A stretch of DNA of 46,544 nucleotides, from the NCBI GenBank assembly GCA_030377895.1, contig JAUCGB010000021.1:1-46544 (forward strand), given 5' to 3'. The DNA is from Anaerolineales bacterium HSG24. Lineage in GTDB: Bacteria > Chloroflexota > Anaerolineae > 4572-78 > J111. Below, in pieces: positions 1 to 7,732 of this stretch (the stretch's first letter is position 1; every line of letters starts with the position of its first letter). Below the pieces are notes generated by a model. The model saw only the letters and a list, made by a program, of their open reading frames with translations, was not told the origin of the DNA and made no database searches. A program made the position numbers and the translations under genes.

Positions 1-26
1 TCTTCATTACTTGTGTTTTCTAACAT
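1..26 (-). CDS. Start of a further gene, cut by the window edge
   Basis: An ATG on the minus strand at 26-24 lies 12 bases after the stop codon of the protease-ATPase gene and is preceded by an AAAGG-like ribosome site at about 8 bases. Only eight codons (MLENTSNE) are visible, so nothing can be said about function. The tight spacing suggests the same operon as the protease-ATPase and the Trypco1-like gene. Confidence 0.3.
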
Positions 27-38
27 CTTTCCCGCCTT

Positions 39-1463
39 TCAAATTTTCAAATGGTGGATTCTAACCCGTTTGACTACTCTTGTCAACATACAACTATGGC
101 TTATGGCCCAAACGAAGACCATAGCCTTAACCGGCAATCGCCAAGCTCGAATATATTGTACAATATCGGCTCGCTCTAACGGGTTGAACTGTTTGCGTAA
201 ACAGACCTTATGCTGCCAATGGCTATCTTGAAAATAGCTCAACAAGGTTTGCCGTCCGGCCACTACGATAAGTAGCTTTGGCAAATCTCGGAGGCGGTTA
301 AACAGCCAATTATCAACCCACAGGCGGGTCTCTTTGGTACTTTGTTCATAAGTATCAAAAAATAGGACGACCTGTTGTTGTTGACAAAGCTGGCGTAACT
401 CTCGTTGAAAGGTTTGACCCAACTGCCGCATCCAATGGTGGTGTGGGTTTTGGGGGGATGCGGTTGGCATGGGTTGCGGTTGGTTTGGATACGAAGTCTG
501 GTGGTACGACTCCTGCGGGGCATGATAGGGAGCGGTGTTTTGGAATTGTTGTAACAGCCGTTCCGTTTGAGGGAACTGGCCCCAGTCCAAATGATCACAC
601 AGTTCAAACAGAAAATCGGACGGACCGGAGATATTATCCGCATACTTAAACTGCACCAAGGCTGACAACGTCTCCTTAGCCTGACAGCGTTGATAAAGAT
701 GATCCATCAGGCGGGTTTTGCCTTGTCCCGATTCGACCAGAAAAGCCAAAATCTGCTCAATCCGTTGTCTGACCAAAAACTGGTCGAACAGTTTCACCTC
801 CTCCCGTCGGTCAACAAAATCGGAGGTTCGCCCCGAATCAGCATAGGGCGGGTAGAGTTGTATCTCTGGGCAAGCCGTCGGAATCACCTCAGCGGACATG
901 GCTAAGGCCGTGTCAGGCTCGGTCTCCCATTTATCTGACACAAAACCAATCACCCGATCCACCGCCGGAATGTAAACCGGCGCGCCACTCATGCCCCCTT
1001 CTATCCGTTTGGTCTCAAGCACCAAGGGCGGATGGGTGGGCGGGTTTTTCTTGATGGTGTCAATCGGGCCGATAACATGCCCATCCGCCGGAGGAGCTTG
1101 ATACTGCTCGCCAAAGGGCCGATACCCCTTGGTCGAGAAGTAAGTCCGATCTTTCTTTTCCAAATCATCGTAACTGCACAAGATGGCCGGAGTCACCTCT
1201 GGCGGCAAGGGCAGGTTGGTTATCAGGATGGCGATGTCATTATTAAACTGAAAATTCTCTACAGAGGCGATATAATCAGGCTCCAACCGACTAAACATAA
1301 TCGTCACCTGCTCGCCCCGAGCCGGTTCCCGCTCATCAAATACCCCAAAATAGAGCACATGAGCGCAGGTCACCACTCGATTATCATCAATCACAAAACC
1401 AGTTCCCACAATCTTACCGGTCTTGTCTTTTATTCCTACTACAAAACAATCTGGTTTTTCCAT
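39..1463 (-). CDS. Trypsin-like protease fused to a STAND/AAA-type ATPase
   Basis: The 474-residue protein starts with a trypsin-fold (S1-like) protease domain, residues 1-190. The triad is visible: His35 in TCAHVL, Asp76 in NNDIAIL and Ser159 in GGMSGAPV. From about residue 215 comes a P-loop ATPase module with Walker A at 244-250 (ESGQGKT) and Walker B ending at Asp370 (VVLFFDTYE). A Pro/Gln/His-rich low-complexity stretch (about 310-345) separates the two ATPase motifs. There is no signal peptide, so it should act in the cytoplasm. Trypsin-ATPase fusions of this kind are known from bacterial conflict systems, where the protease is thought to be released on NTPase activation. The protein stops only about 60 residues after the sensor-like segment (LLIVVAGRQ); most STAND proteins continue with a winged helix and repeats, so the end may be truncated or frameshifted. 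The Trypco1-like gene lies directly upstream on the same strand. Confidence 0.8.
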   Translation of the reverse strand: MEKPDCFVVGIKDKTGKIVGTGFVIDDNRVVTCAHVLYFGVFDEREPARGEQVTIMFSRLEPDYIASVENFQFNNDIAILITNLPLPPEVTPAILCSYDDLEKKDRTYFSTKGYRPFGEQYQAPPADGHVIGPIDTIKKNPPTHPPLVLETKRIEGGMSGAPVYIPAVDRVIGFVSDKWETEPDTALAMSAEVIPTACPEIQLYPPYADSGRTSDFVDRREEVKLFDQFLVRQRIEQILAFLVESGQGKTRLMDHLYQRCQAKETLSALVQFKYADNISGPSDFLFELCDHLDWGQFPQTERLLQQFQNTAPYHAPQESYHQTSYPNQPQPMPTASPQNPHHHWMRQLGQTFQRELRQLCQQQQVVLFFDTYEQSTKETRLWVDNWLFNRLRDLPKLLIVVAGRQTLLSYFQDSHWQHKVCLRKQFNPLERADIVQYIRAWRLPVKAMVFVWAISHSCMLTRVVKRVRIHHLKI

Positions 1464-1477
1464 AAGATTAAATTAGA

Positions 1478-1558
1478 GTGAATAGTGAAAAGTGGATAGT
1501 GAAAAATGGCCCAGTCTCACTATTCACTTTTCACTATTCACTTTTCACTATCCACTAT
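1478..1558. repeat. Short-period repeat and inverted repeat of GTGAAAA/TTCACT units
   Basis: About 80 bases between the protease-ATPase and the Trypco1-like gene consist of AGTGAATAGTGAAAAG-type units on the left and their reverse complements (CACTATTCACTTTTCACT) on the right, forming a large imperfect hairpin. The right arm is itself a tandem of two or three units. It looks like a dispersed low-complexity repeat, not a terminator, because no T-tract follows. Confidence 0.7.
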
Positions 1559-2073
1559 TCACTGCTTATCGGCATATCTCCGGCTTGGTCGTCTCCGGCC
1601 TGTTGCCACAACTGCTGGGGTGGTTGTGACGCATCACCCGTATCGTTTTTCCAGACCATCGTGACGGTGTATCCGGCTCCGATACCGGCTTTGGCGGCCA
1701 CGCCCACCTCGCCAGTGACGATGAGGCCGAATGTAACATGCACTTCATCGGGGCGTTTCGCTACATCGATGTCCTGAATCTTATTGTAGAATGCCTCGGC
1801 ATTGGTTCTAACCGAGTCGATGACATCTTCAAAAGTTTTCTCTGCCTTGACGATAGCCGCGTCGGTTACGGCCTCTATCGTTTCAACGACCTTTTTCTTG
1901 GAGTCACCGAACAGGCCAACAGGCGTAGCGTTCGGGTCTCGCTCAAACGGGTCATCTTTGGGCGGGGTTGTCGGTTCAGGCTGGTCTGTTTGGCTCTTAG
2001 CCTGAACTTCATTTTTATCTACTTCTACGAGAATGGAGCCACCATCTCTGGTTTTGTATTCTAGGTATGGCAT
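1555..2073 (-). CDS. Trypsin-co-occurring (Trypco1-like, CU044_2847-type) protein
   Basis: The 172-residue protein resembles the small family that accompanies trypsin-like proteases in conflict loci. It begins with a short beta-rich segment (YLEYKTRDGGSILVEVD), then a Pro/Asp-rich linker (about 28-50), a helical segment (about 58-105), and a strand-rich C-terminal part (HVTFGLIVTGEVGVAAKAGIGAGYTV) typical of this family. An AAGGAAA ribosome site sits about 6 bases before the ATG. It precedes the protease-ATPase gene with only the repeat at 1478-1558 between, so the two are probably co-transcribed. In the family it is thought to be a target or adaptor of the protease; the exact role is unknown. 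The assignment is by eye. Confidence 0.65.
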   Translation of the reverse strand: MPYLEYKTRDGGSILVEVDKNEVQAKSQTDQPEPTTPPKDDPFERDPNATPVGLFGDSKKKVVETIEAVTDAAIVKAEKTFEDVIDSVRTNAEAFYNKIQDIDVAKRPDEVHVTFGLIVTGEVGVAAKAGIGAGYTVTMVWKNDTGDASQPPQQLWQQAGDDQAGDMPISSE

Positions 2074-2452
2074 AGTTGGTTTCCTTTTTTATATTTGATT
2101 GGAGACATGACCGCCAATCCAGCAAACACCATCCCATGATTAGCGAGCTTTTGGATTAGCGGTCATATCTTGCTATCCGACAAAGTAATTCGATAGTGCC
2201 GGATGAATAGCTATTGTTTAGAGCAGAATTTACAGAATGATAGAATAAAAATTCTCACATTCTAGAAATTCTGCTCTAAATAGGTAACACCATCCCATGA
2301 TTAGCGAACTTTTGGATTAGCGGTCATACGGGGACGGAGCATGGTCAAACATTAGACCGCCCTGCCGTTGCCTACACAAATTATGAGGCATAAATAACAA
2401 ACCGTCAAACCTGAAGCTTGGACTCTGTTATTTACGCCTCACGTCCCACGTC
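2074..2452. other. Intergenic repeats between trpS and the Trypco1-like gene
   Basis: This gene-free stretch holds two near-identical 40-base direct copies (2125-2166 and 2286-2328, beginning ACACCATCCCATGATTAGCG) that flank a long hairpin at about 2217-2281. The hairpin arms are TTTAGAGCAGAATTT and AAATTCTGCTCTAAA, with a further inner match (AGAATG/CATTCT). The arrangement (direct repeat, palindrome, direct repeat) looks like a small inserted element that duplicated flanking DNA. No gene is seen. Confidence 0.6.
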
Positions 2453-3451
2453 TCATTTCCTTAGCCCCAACCGCTCCTGTACCACCCGCAGACGATTTTC
2501 GGCAATCGGACGGACTCGCTCGGCTCCATCTTTTAGCAGTTGGTCGATGTAGCTCGGATCATCAGCCATTTCATGATACCGTTTCTGCACCGGCTCTAGG
2601 GTCGAGATGACGGCTTCGGCCACCTGCTTTTTGAGCGTACCGTACCCCTGCCCCGAAAACTGGTTGATAATCGACTCCTCATCCTGACCCGTGATGGTCT
2701 GATAAATAGTCAGCAGGTTGGTCACGCCGGGCTGATTCTCCAGGTCAAAGGCGATGTTGTTCAGCGAGTCGGTGGTGGCTCGCATAATCGACTTTTTCAG
2801 TACCTTGGGCGGGTCGAGCAGGTTGAGGGCATGCCCCCCTTTGTCGCTACTTTTGCTCATCTTCATGGTCGGGACATCCAAACCCATGATGCGCGCTCCC
2901 GCTTCGGGGAAAGTGCCTTGGGGGATGACAAAGGTGTCGCCGTATAGATGGTTAAATCGTTGAGCCACATCTCGTGTTAGCTCGATATGCTGTTTTTGGT
3001 CAGCACCAACCGGCACATAATCGGTGTCGTACAGCAAAATATCGGAAGCCATTAAGACCGGATAGTCAATCAAGCCAGTGCCGATACTATCCTGTTTCGC
3101 GCTTTTATCCTTGTATTGGGTCATCCGCTCTAACCAACCGAGCGGGGTGATACAGTTGAGCAACCACGTCAACTCCGAATGGGCCGGAATGTGGCTCTGG
3201 ATGAAGATGGCGCAATGCTCCAAATCCAGCCCACATGCGAGGTAAATCAAAGCCACTTCTCGGCTCTTGCGATATAACTCGGCTGGGTCTTGGGGCAAGG
3301 TGATCGCATGTAAATCGACAATACAGAACACATTGTCATAGTTATGTTGGTCAGCGACCCAGTTTTTGGTCGCTCCCAAATAGTTACCGATATGGAAATT
3401 GCCTGTTGGCTGTACGCCAGAAAATACTCGTTTTTTAGTTGTATCAGTCAT
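2453..3451 (-). CDS. trpS: Tryptophanyl-tRNA synthetase
   Basis: This class I aminoacyl-tRNA synthetase charges tRNA-Trp with tryptophan. The 332 residues match the usual bacterial length. The HIGH-type motif is FHIGNYLG near residue 20 and the KMSKS motif is MKMSKSSD near 197. Conserved blocks of the family such as VGADQKQHIELTRD and GLIDYPVLMASDILLYD are present. It is a stand-alone gene on the minus strand with repeat-rich DNA on both sides, and it is not near trpB (about 5.4 kb away). No T-box or attenuator was recognised upstream. Confidence 0.97.
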   Translation of the reverse strand: MTDTTKKRVFSGVQPTGNFHIGNYLGATKNWVADQHNYDNVFCIVDLHAITLPQDPAELYRKSREVALIYLACGLDLEHCAIFIQSHIPAHSELTWLLNCITPLGWLERMTQYKDKSAKQDSIGTGLIDYPVLMASDILLYDTDYVPVGADQKQHIELTRDVAQRFNHLYGDTFVIPQGTFPEAGARIMGLDVPTMKMSKSSDKGGHALNLLDPPKVLKKSIMRATTDSLNNIAFDLENQPGVTNLLTIYQTITGQDEESIINQFSGQGYGTLKKQVAEAVISTLEPVQKRYHEMADDPSYIDQLLKDGAERVRPIAENRLRVVQERLGLRK

Positions 3452-3810
3452 GATTTAGTCCTTGTTTTAATTATAGTTGGATACGAATGAACACGGATTT
3501 TTTAATTTGTTCGTTCCGGTATAAATTCGTACCCGTATTTTAAAAATTCGTTGTTTTCTTCATTCGTTGTACTTCTCAGAAGTTTATCGTTTCTCAACAA
3601 AAACAATTCAGGACACGGATAAACGCGGATAAACACAGATTTTTTGCCTTATCCGTGAAAATCTGTGTTTATCCGTGTCCGAAAAATTGTAGTTCAATGA
3701 ATCGACAAACTCTTGACTTCTTTTTGATGTTATCATCGCAACTCCCGTCTTCATCCTCAATCGGATGAATCGCCCACCGCAAAATGAGAACATACGTGCG
3801 ATTCAGTGAT
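3452..3810. repeat. Palindromic repeat region upstream of trpS
   Basis: The stretch contains a strong hairpin at 3611-3680 whose outer arms are GGACACGGATAAAC and GTTTATCCGTGTCC, with an inner duplicated GGATAAAC. A related unit (GGACACGGATAAACGC) occurs inside the glycosyltransferase gene near 40138. The segment 3681-3735 (GTAGTTC-A-GAATC-ACAAAC-CTTGACTTCT pattern) recurs at about 10378-10425. From 3749 onward lies the first copy of the tandem duplication of the end of the neighbouring gene. No gene is supported here. Confidence 0.6.
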
Positions 3811-3883
3811 TCAACGACCATCATCGCCAATATCTTCATCCTCAACCGGATGAACCGCCCACCGCAAAATGAGAACATACGTG
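3749..3883. repeat. Tandem duplication of a gene's 3' end (two 50-base copies, 85 bases apart)
   Basis: Positions 3749-3798 and 3834-3883 are nearly identical (differences in ATCGGATGAAT versus ACCGGATGAAC). On the minus strand both encode TYVLILRWA(V/I)HP(V/I)EDED. The offset of 85 bases is not a multiple of three, so the second peptide copy lies out of frame after the stop codon of the 148-residue gene. Confidence 0.85.
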
Positions 3884-4257
3884 ACATCAGAACGGGAGAA
3901 ACACCTGATGACGGTTCTGAGGCTGACCTCGCGCTGGGGGTGATAATATTTTATATTGGCCCGTTTGCTGGAAAGAGGTTGACGCTCCTCTACCACCCAA
4001 CCCTGTTCTGCTAATGTTGTCTCATACCACGCGACGGTTTCGGCAAACAGTAGGGGGACTTCAAGTTCAACAGTGACGCGCTCGATGGTTTTATCCGTTT
4101 CGAGTTTGAAAGCCACGTAAGGCAGAAAAGGCCGAGGATGCAGGGTGCTACCTGATGGCTTAGGAACATCATGCGGCCAATCATCAGGCCCAAAATAGAG
4201 CCGTATTTCGTCCTTGTTTCTAGCAAAATCGCGCCAGCCACGTTGGCTTACTCCCAT
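3811..4257 (-). CDS. Protein of unknown function, 148 residues
   Basis: I do not recognise this protein. It is soluble-looking, with an acidic Pro-rich front (GPDDWPHDVPKPSG) and a central AETVAWYETTLAEQGWVVEE segment like those in small extracytoplasmic or lipoprotein-type families, but it has no signal peptide. Its start ATG overlaps the stop of the upstream membrane-protein gene by 10 bases, so the two are translationally coupled and probably work together. The last 25 residues or so (from TYVLILRWAVHP) lie in the duplicated DNA at 3749-3883, so the present stop may be the result of that rearrangement. It sits at the end of the Septu-like operon; any defence role is only a guess from position. 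Confidence 0.6.
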   Translation of the reverse strand: MGVSQRGWRDFARNKDEIRLYFGPDDWPHDVPKPSGSTLHPRPFLPYVAFKLETDKTIERVTVELEVPLLFAETVAWYETTLAEQGWVVEERQPLSSKRANIKYYHPQREVSLRTVIRCFSRSDVTYVLILRWAVHPVEDEDIGDDGR

Positions 4258-4787
4258 AGTACCACTCCTAACTGTTGCATCTGTGCTTCGAACCGTTCAA
4301 TGGTGATTTTACGGATTCCATGCCTCTCCCATCCCCTCGCGATGACATGGACTTCTCGCAAGTCATCCAAGAAATTTGCTATTCGTATTTGCGACCAACC
4401 CATTTTTTGTAGAATCTCTTCCAAGGTCATATTGGGGTTTTGTTTGATGATTTGTCGCAGGTAATTATTCATCTCACTCACCCAATCATTGACATCTTGT
4501 CCATTATACGACCGCTTGCGAATCTTCTGACGATATGCCTCATCATCTTCTGGAGGTTCAAAACCGGGGAAGCCACCGACACTGCTACCATCCAACATCT
4601 TGGACATATGGGTAGCCAATGATTTCAACTGCCCAGACGTTTGCTTGCTCACCGAGGCTGGTGCATAGACGTAGGAACTGCTAACTGTTTGCCACAGTAG
4701 CCCAATCATAGCGATTAGACATCCTGCCAGAGCCAACATTATCAAGCTGTTTAATTTTTTATTGTCTGAATGAATTACGTCAATCAT
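4248..4787 (-). CDS. Single-pass membrane protein of unknown function
   Basis: The 179-residue protein has a short polar N-terminus, one hydrophobic segment at about 14-35 (LIMLALAGCLIAMIGLLW), and a mostly polar, helical remainder, so an inside-to-outside signal-anchor topology is likely. The C-terminal half (ILQKMGWSQIRIANFLDDLREVHVIARGWERHGIRKITIERFE) may form a small helical domain. The ATG is preceded by AAAAGG at about 9 bases. It lies 51 bases downstream of the HNH gene and overlaps the 148-residue gene, consistent with one operon. No family was recognised. Confidence 0.6.
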   Translation of the reverse strand: MIDVIHSDNKKLNSLIMLALAGCLIAMIGLLWQTVSSSYVYAPASVSKQTSGQLKSLATHMSKMLDGSSVGGFPGFEPPEDDEAYRQKIRKRSYNGQDVNDWVSEMNNYLRQIIKQNPNMTLEEILQKMGWSQIRIANFLDDLREVHVIARGWERHGIRKITIERFEAQMQQLGVVLWE

Positions 4788-4838
4788 AATGTTACCTTTT
4801 AGAGCAAAATTACCAGAATTACTTCCCGACTTCTAGCT

Positions 4839-5525
4839 TCATTTCTCAATTACTCCATAATGCACCAAAAATGACCGCACAAACAGACTAAACGGCTGTT
4901 CTGGTTCAGCCCTAGCCCGTAAAACCGAAATCCGTTCCTCAATCGTTGGGGCCGTTGATGGTTGGTTTTGACGGGCCTGTATCAAGGGAGGGACTAAGTT
5001 AAGTGTCTCTTCCTTAAGATATGTCAACTGATACAACCGTTTCAACTCAGGCCGATCAAGCTGATAGGTTTTGATTGTTTTGACCGCTCGTTGCCGTTCT
5101 TCTTCTGAAATGCCGGGTTTCGGAACAATCTTGAGTGAATACGGGTTGACCCACAGATAATCAGCCGGATTCTCTCGATCTGGTTTGATACATCCGGCAT
5201 GGTCGGCCTCTCCTTTGGCATGGTTACAGTCATGGCAAGTCAAAAACAGGTTGCGCCACACAAACGCGGCCAACGGATAATGCGCCTTGGAGCGGAAATG
5301 TTCCACCTCGGCCCGATTGCCGATGGGTATTTCACAAAAGGCACATTTGCCATACTGCCACTCGGCCATGCTGATTCGAGCATGCTGATTCAACGGTTTC
5401 TTGTCAACATCGGGCCAACGCCAATCCCCGCCCTTCTCCCGTTTGACCAACCATCGCCCCGTCCATGTTTTGACCCGTTCCCGCGTCCAAAACTCAGGAG
5501 CTGGGCCACGTTTTAGATAAATCAT
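4839..5525 (-). CDS. HNH endonuclease, PtuB-like (TIGR02646-type)
   Basis: The 228-residue product carries an HNH zinc/metal nuclease core: CAFCE, then VEHFRSKAHYP, then a WRNLFLTCHDCNHAKG segment with the second Cys pair and catalytic-type Asn/His. This order matches the HNH proteins that partner AAA ATPases in Septu and some retron systems. I chose the ATG at 5525 (MIYLKRGPAPEFW). The open frame runs 22 codons further to 5591, but that part is made of the CTCTGCGAGAAAAA-type intergenic repeat. The ATPase gene lies upstream on the same strand, separated by about 260 bases of repeat DNA. DNA cleavage on phage sensing is the expected role, by analogy. Confidence 0.8.
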   Translation of the reverse strand: MIYLKRGPAPEFWTRERVKTWTGRWLVKREKGGDWRWPDVDKKPLNQHARISMAEWQYGKCAFCEIPIGNRAEVEHFRSKAHYPLAAFVWRNLFLTCHDCNHAKGEADHAGCIKPDRENPADYLWVNPYSLKIVPKPGISEEERQRAVKTIKTYQLDRPELKRLYQLTYLKEETLNLVPPLIQARQNQPSTAPTIEERISVLRARAEPEQPFSLFVRSFLVHYGVIEK

Positions 5526-5786
5526 AGGATTATGGTATTCCAAAACTAATTTTTCTCGCAGAGGCGCAAAGATTATACTGAGTCGGCCCAAAACCCCAAG
5601 GATAAAGCCGTCGGGTGGAAAAAGCGAAGCCCAAAGGGCTTTGCCCTCTCAGCACGGTGGTTTCAGCCCCGTGCTACGTAGGATTTAACTCAACTCAGTA
5701 TAACAGAGACGCAGAGAAAAACTTAATAGCTTTGCGTCTTTACACCTCTGCGAGAGTTTTTAAGGCAACTTAGGATTGAAATAACC
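5526..5786. repeat. Repeat-derived spacer inside the Septu-like operon
   Basis: The spacer between the ATPase and HNH genes contains two related CTCTGCG-AGA-AAAA units, one at each end in opposite orientation (about 5551-5570 and 5701-5760), and a central GC-rich hairpin (AGCACGG...CCGTGCT at about 5651-5677). In most Septu loci the two genes are adjacent, so this looks like an insertion. Confidence 0.5.
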
Positions 5787-7226
5787 TTATTTTGTAGTTT
5801 GAGCTAAATTGAGGAGATTATTCAGCCACGGATTCACCGTCGCCAACTCCTTGAATAGTTCATCATGCTCTTCCTGCTCCACCTCGGACAGTTTGCCAAA
5901 GGTCATTTGACCGACCAGTTCGCTCAACCTGTTCATCTTCCGCTCTATCTCTGGTGGATAAAGGCTATTCAAAAAGGCTTTTTCCAGTACCAAATCAGCC
6001 GGATAGTCGTATAAATCACCAAAATCGGACTGCACCGCGATTTGTCCCTGCTCATCCCGATAGAGCCGAAAAATTTGCGTATCCTCCGCCGAAGCCAACA
6101 CAAACGGGCTGTGCGTGGTGGCAATCAGATAGACATTCGGCAACAGTTTCGAGACCACCGACATAATCCGCCGTTGCCACTCTGGGTGAAGATGGGAATC
6201 GATTTCATCCACCACCACAATGCCGGATGGGTTGACACTGTCGGTGGGGTTTTCCCATTCAACTGCCGAGGCTCTCATTAAGTAGTCTAGAATCCAACTC
6301 ATAAAACTGCGGGTTCCGTCGCTTAATTGATTAACTGAAATGGGAACCCCGTCTATGGTTAATTCAAGCTCAAATGGATTGCGTTTGAGAGAAAATTGTA
6401 CAGAAACCTGTAGTTCTTCACTCAATGCGTCGGTGATACGATCAATAACTTGCTTATAAGCTGTCGCTTCTTGAATATTATCGTCAACTAAAGCTAATGC
6501 ATGGTTAATATATTGGTTGGCTACGAATTGCAGTAAGTTACCCGATTCTATGGAGACAAAAGGGTTTAGGTTGTCAGAATTTCCATCCCTAGTCGATATA
6601 TGTTGCTTAATGGATGTCTGATGAATATTTCGACTAGTTCCATACGCTGCATTCAGAAATTCAATTGGAAAATAATAGGTATCATTGGCAATACTGGTTA
6701 GATTTTCTAGGAAAAATGCGTTGCGATTACTAGGTTCATCTGGTATCTCAAAGATATTATAATAGTCTTTAGTATTTATAAACTTTGAAATGTTATCCTG
6801 TGAATGGATGAATTCTTTGTAAATCCATTTTTGTATGCCCTCAAAACTTGTAGTACCGATTTTTAATGTAGGGTCTTGATAAACTGGAGGGAGTGTTGAA
6901 GGTTTCTTTACTCTGTAAAATACCCATCCTGTTTCTCCTTCTAAATCGAGTTCTAAATAAGAGTATGCCGTCTCATCCTGAGCAAACCGCTCCAAATGTT
7001 TTAACGGAAACGCATGTTCATTCCCAAACGACAAACATGCCGCCAACGCCGCGACTAGCGTCGTTTTACCTAATCCATTCTCTGCCACAATCAAAGTGCG
7101 GCGGCTATCTTTGTTGTCCCAATTCAACTCCAAATGGTCAAACGGGCCAAGTTTATGAACAATCAATTTAGTTGGTTTTAAACGCATGGAATTCTCCATT
7201 AATTTTTGTGATATGGCTTTATTCAT
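5787..7226 (-). CDS. AAA/SMC-type ATPase, Septu PtuA-like
   Basis: The 479-residue protein is an ABC/RecF-like ATPase. Walker A is AENGLGKTTL near residue 50, the signature-like LSDGTRSF is near 300, and Walker B with the catalytic acid is GIVVVDEIDSHLHPEWQ near 340, followed by the switch ATTHSPFVL. The middle part has no clear coiled coil, which fits compact defence ATPases. A C-terminal segment rich in acidic residues follows. With the HNH protein encoded next it makes a Septu-like pair. The ATG at 7226 has GAGG seven bases upstream; a second ATG at 7187 (MRLKPTKL) also has a good GGAG site and is where the family usually starts. The UPF0175 gene ends 34 bases upstream. Confidence 0.82.
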   Translation of the reverse strand: MNKAISQKLMENSMRLKPTKLIVHKLGPFDHLELNWDNKDSRRTLIVAENGLGKTTLVAALAACLSFGNEHAFPLKHLERFAQDETAYSYLELDLEGETGWVFYRVKKPSTLPPVYQDPTLKIGTTSFEGIQKWIYKEFIHSQDNISKFINTKDYYNIFEIPDEPSNRNAFFLENLTSIANDTYYFPIEFLNAAYGTSRNIHQTSIKQHISTRDGNSDNLNPFVSIESGNLLQFVANQYINHALALVDDNIQEATAYKQVIDRITDALSEELQVSVQFSLKRNPFELELTIDGVPISVNQLSDGTRSFMSWILDYLMRASAVEWENPTDSVNPSGIVVVDEIDSHLHPEWQRRIMSVVSKLLPNVYLIATTHSPFVLASAEDTQIFRLYRDEQGQIAVQSDFGDLYDYPADLVLEKAFLNSLYPPEIERKMNRLSELVGQMTFGKLSEVEQEEHDELFKELATVNPWLNNLLNLAQTTK

Positions 7227-7260
7227 TGGCTAACCTCAAAACCTGATTGAAGGTCGTCAA

Positions 7261-7605
7261 TTATTGATGATAACTGGCTTGCTCGGCATTGGCTAAATCC
7301 TGTTCTAGTTCGTTGGGATCAATCCCAAACGGTGATAGATTATGGCTTCCTAACAGAAAGAAAAACTCCGACCGAGGCACACCAGCTAAACGAGCCGCTT
7401 GCCCCGTCGTTAGTTCTCCGATTTCGTACAGCCTTATGGCTAATAACCGCCGAGTGTTGGCAATCGTTTCCTTCTGCTGAAATAGGTTTTTTTTCAACAA
7501 CTCCGTATTTGTTTGTTGAAATATCCATAACATGAAGGCATATTGTTCTTCCGGTGATAGTTGTTTGACCCTTGATTTGAGGGTATCTAGTTTGTTATAT
7601 GTCAT
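7261..7605 (-). CDS. UPF0175 family antitoxin-like protein
   Basis: The last 70 residues match UPF0175: RRLLAIRLYEIGELTTGQAARLAGVPRSEF, ending with the FFLLGSHNLSPFG part. The family is a small helix-turn-helix-like group usually paired with a PIN-like DUF3368 toxin. No toxin gene is adjacent here; instead the next gene is the Septu-like ATPase, 34 bases away. The start is set at the ATG at 7605 because it has AAGGA about 9 bases upstream; the frame extends 11 codons further without a site. It could be a transcriptional regulator of the defence operon, which is inference only. Confidence 0.75.
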   Translation of the reverse strand: MTYNKLDTLKSRVKQLSPEEQYAFMLWIFQQTNTELLKKNLFQQKETIANTRRLLAIRLYEIGELTTGQAARLAGVPRSEFFFLLGSHNLSPFGIDPNELEQDLANAEQASYHQ

Positions 7606-7732
7606 AAGGTTATTTCCTTGCATCGGGTAGCTTGACAATGGGGGACATGTTGTAATCTAACATTGTCAAGGTAGGTGTTCCCACGTAGCGTGAGAACGAG
7701 GCCGAAATTCGTTGATTTCTTCTTCCGTTGTA

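Noticed and set aside
263..1481. Several open frames on both strands within the protease-ATPase region
   Set aside because: They are shadows of the 474-residue gene, with no motifs and no ribosome sites.
3608..3887. Two overlapping open frames with TYVLILRWAIHP
   Set aside because: They are out-of-frame copies of the end of the 148-residue gene and of hairpin repeat DNA, not separate genes.
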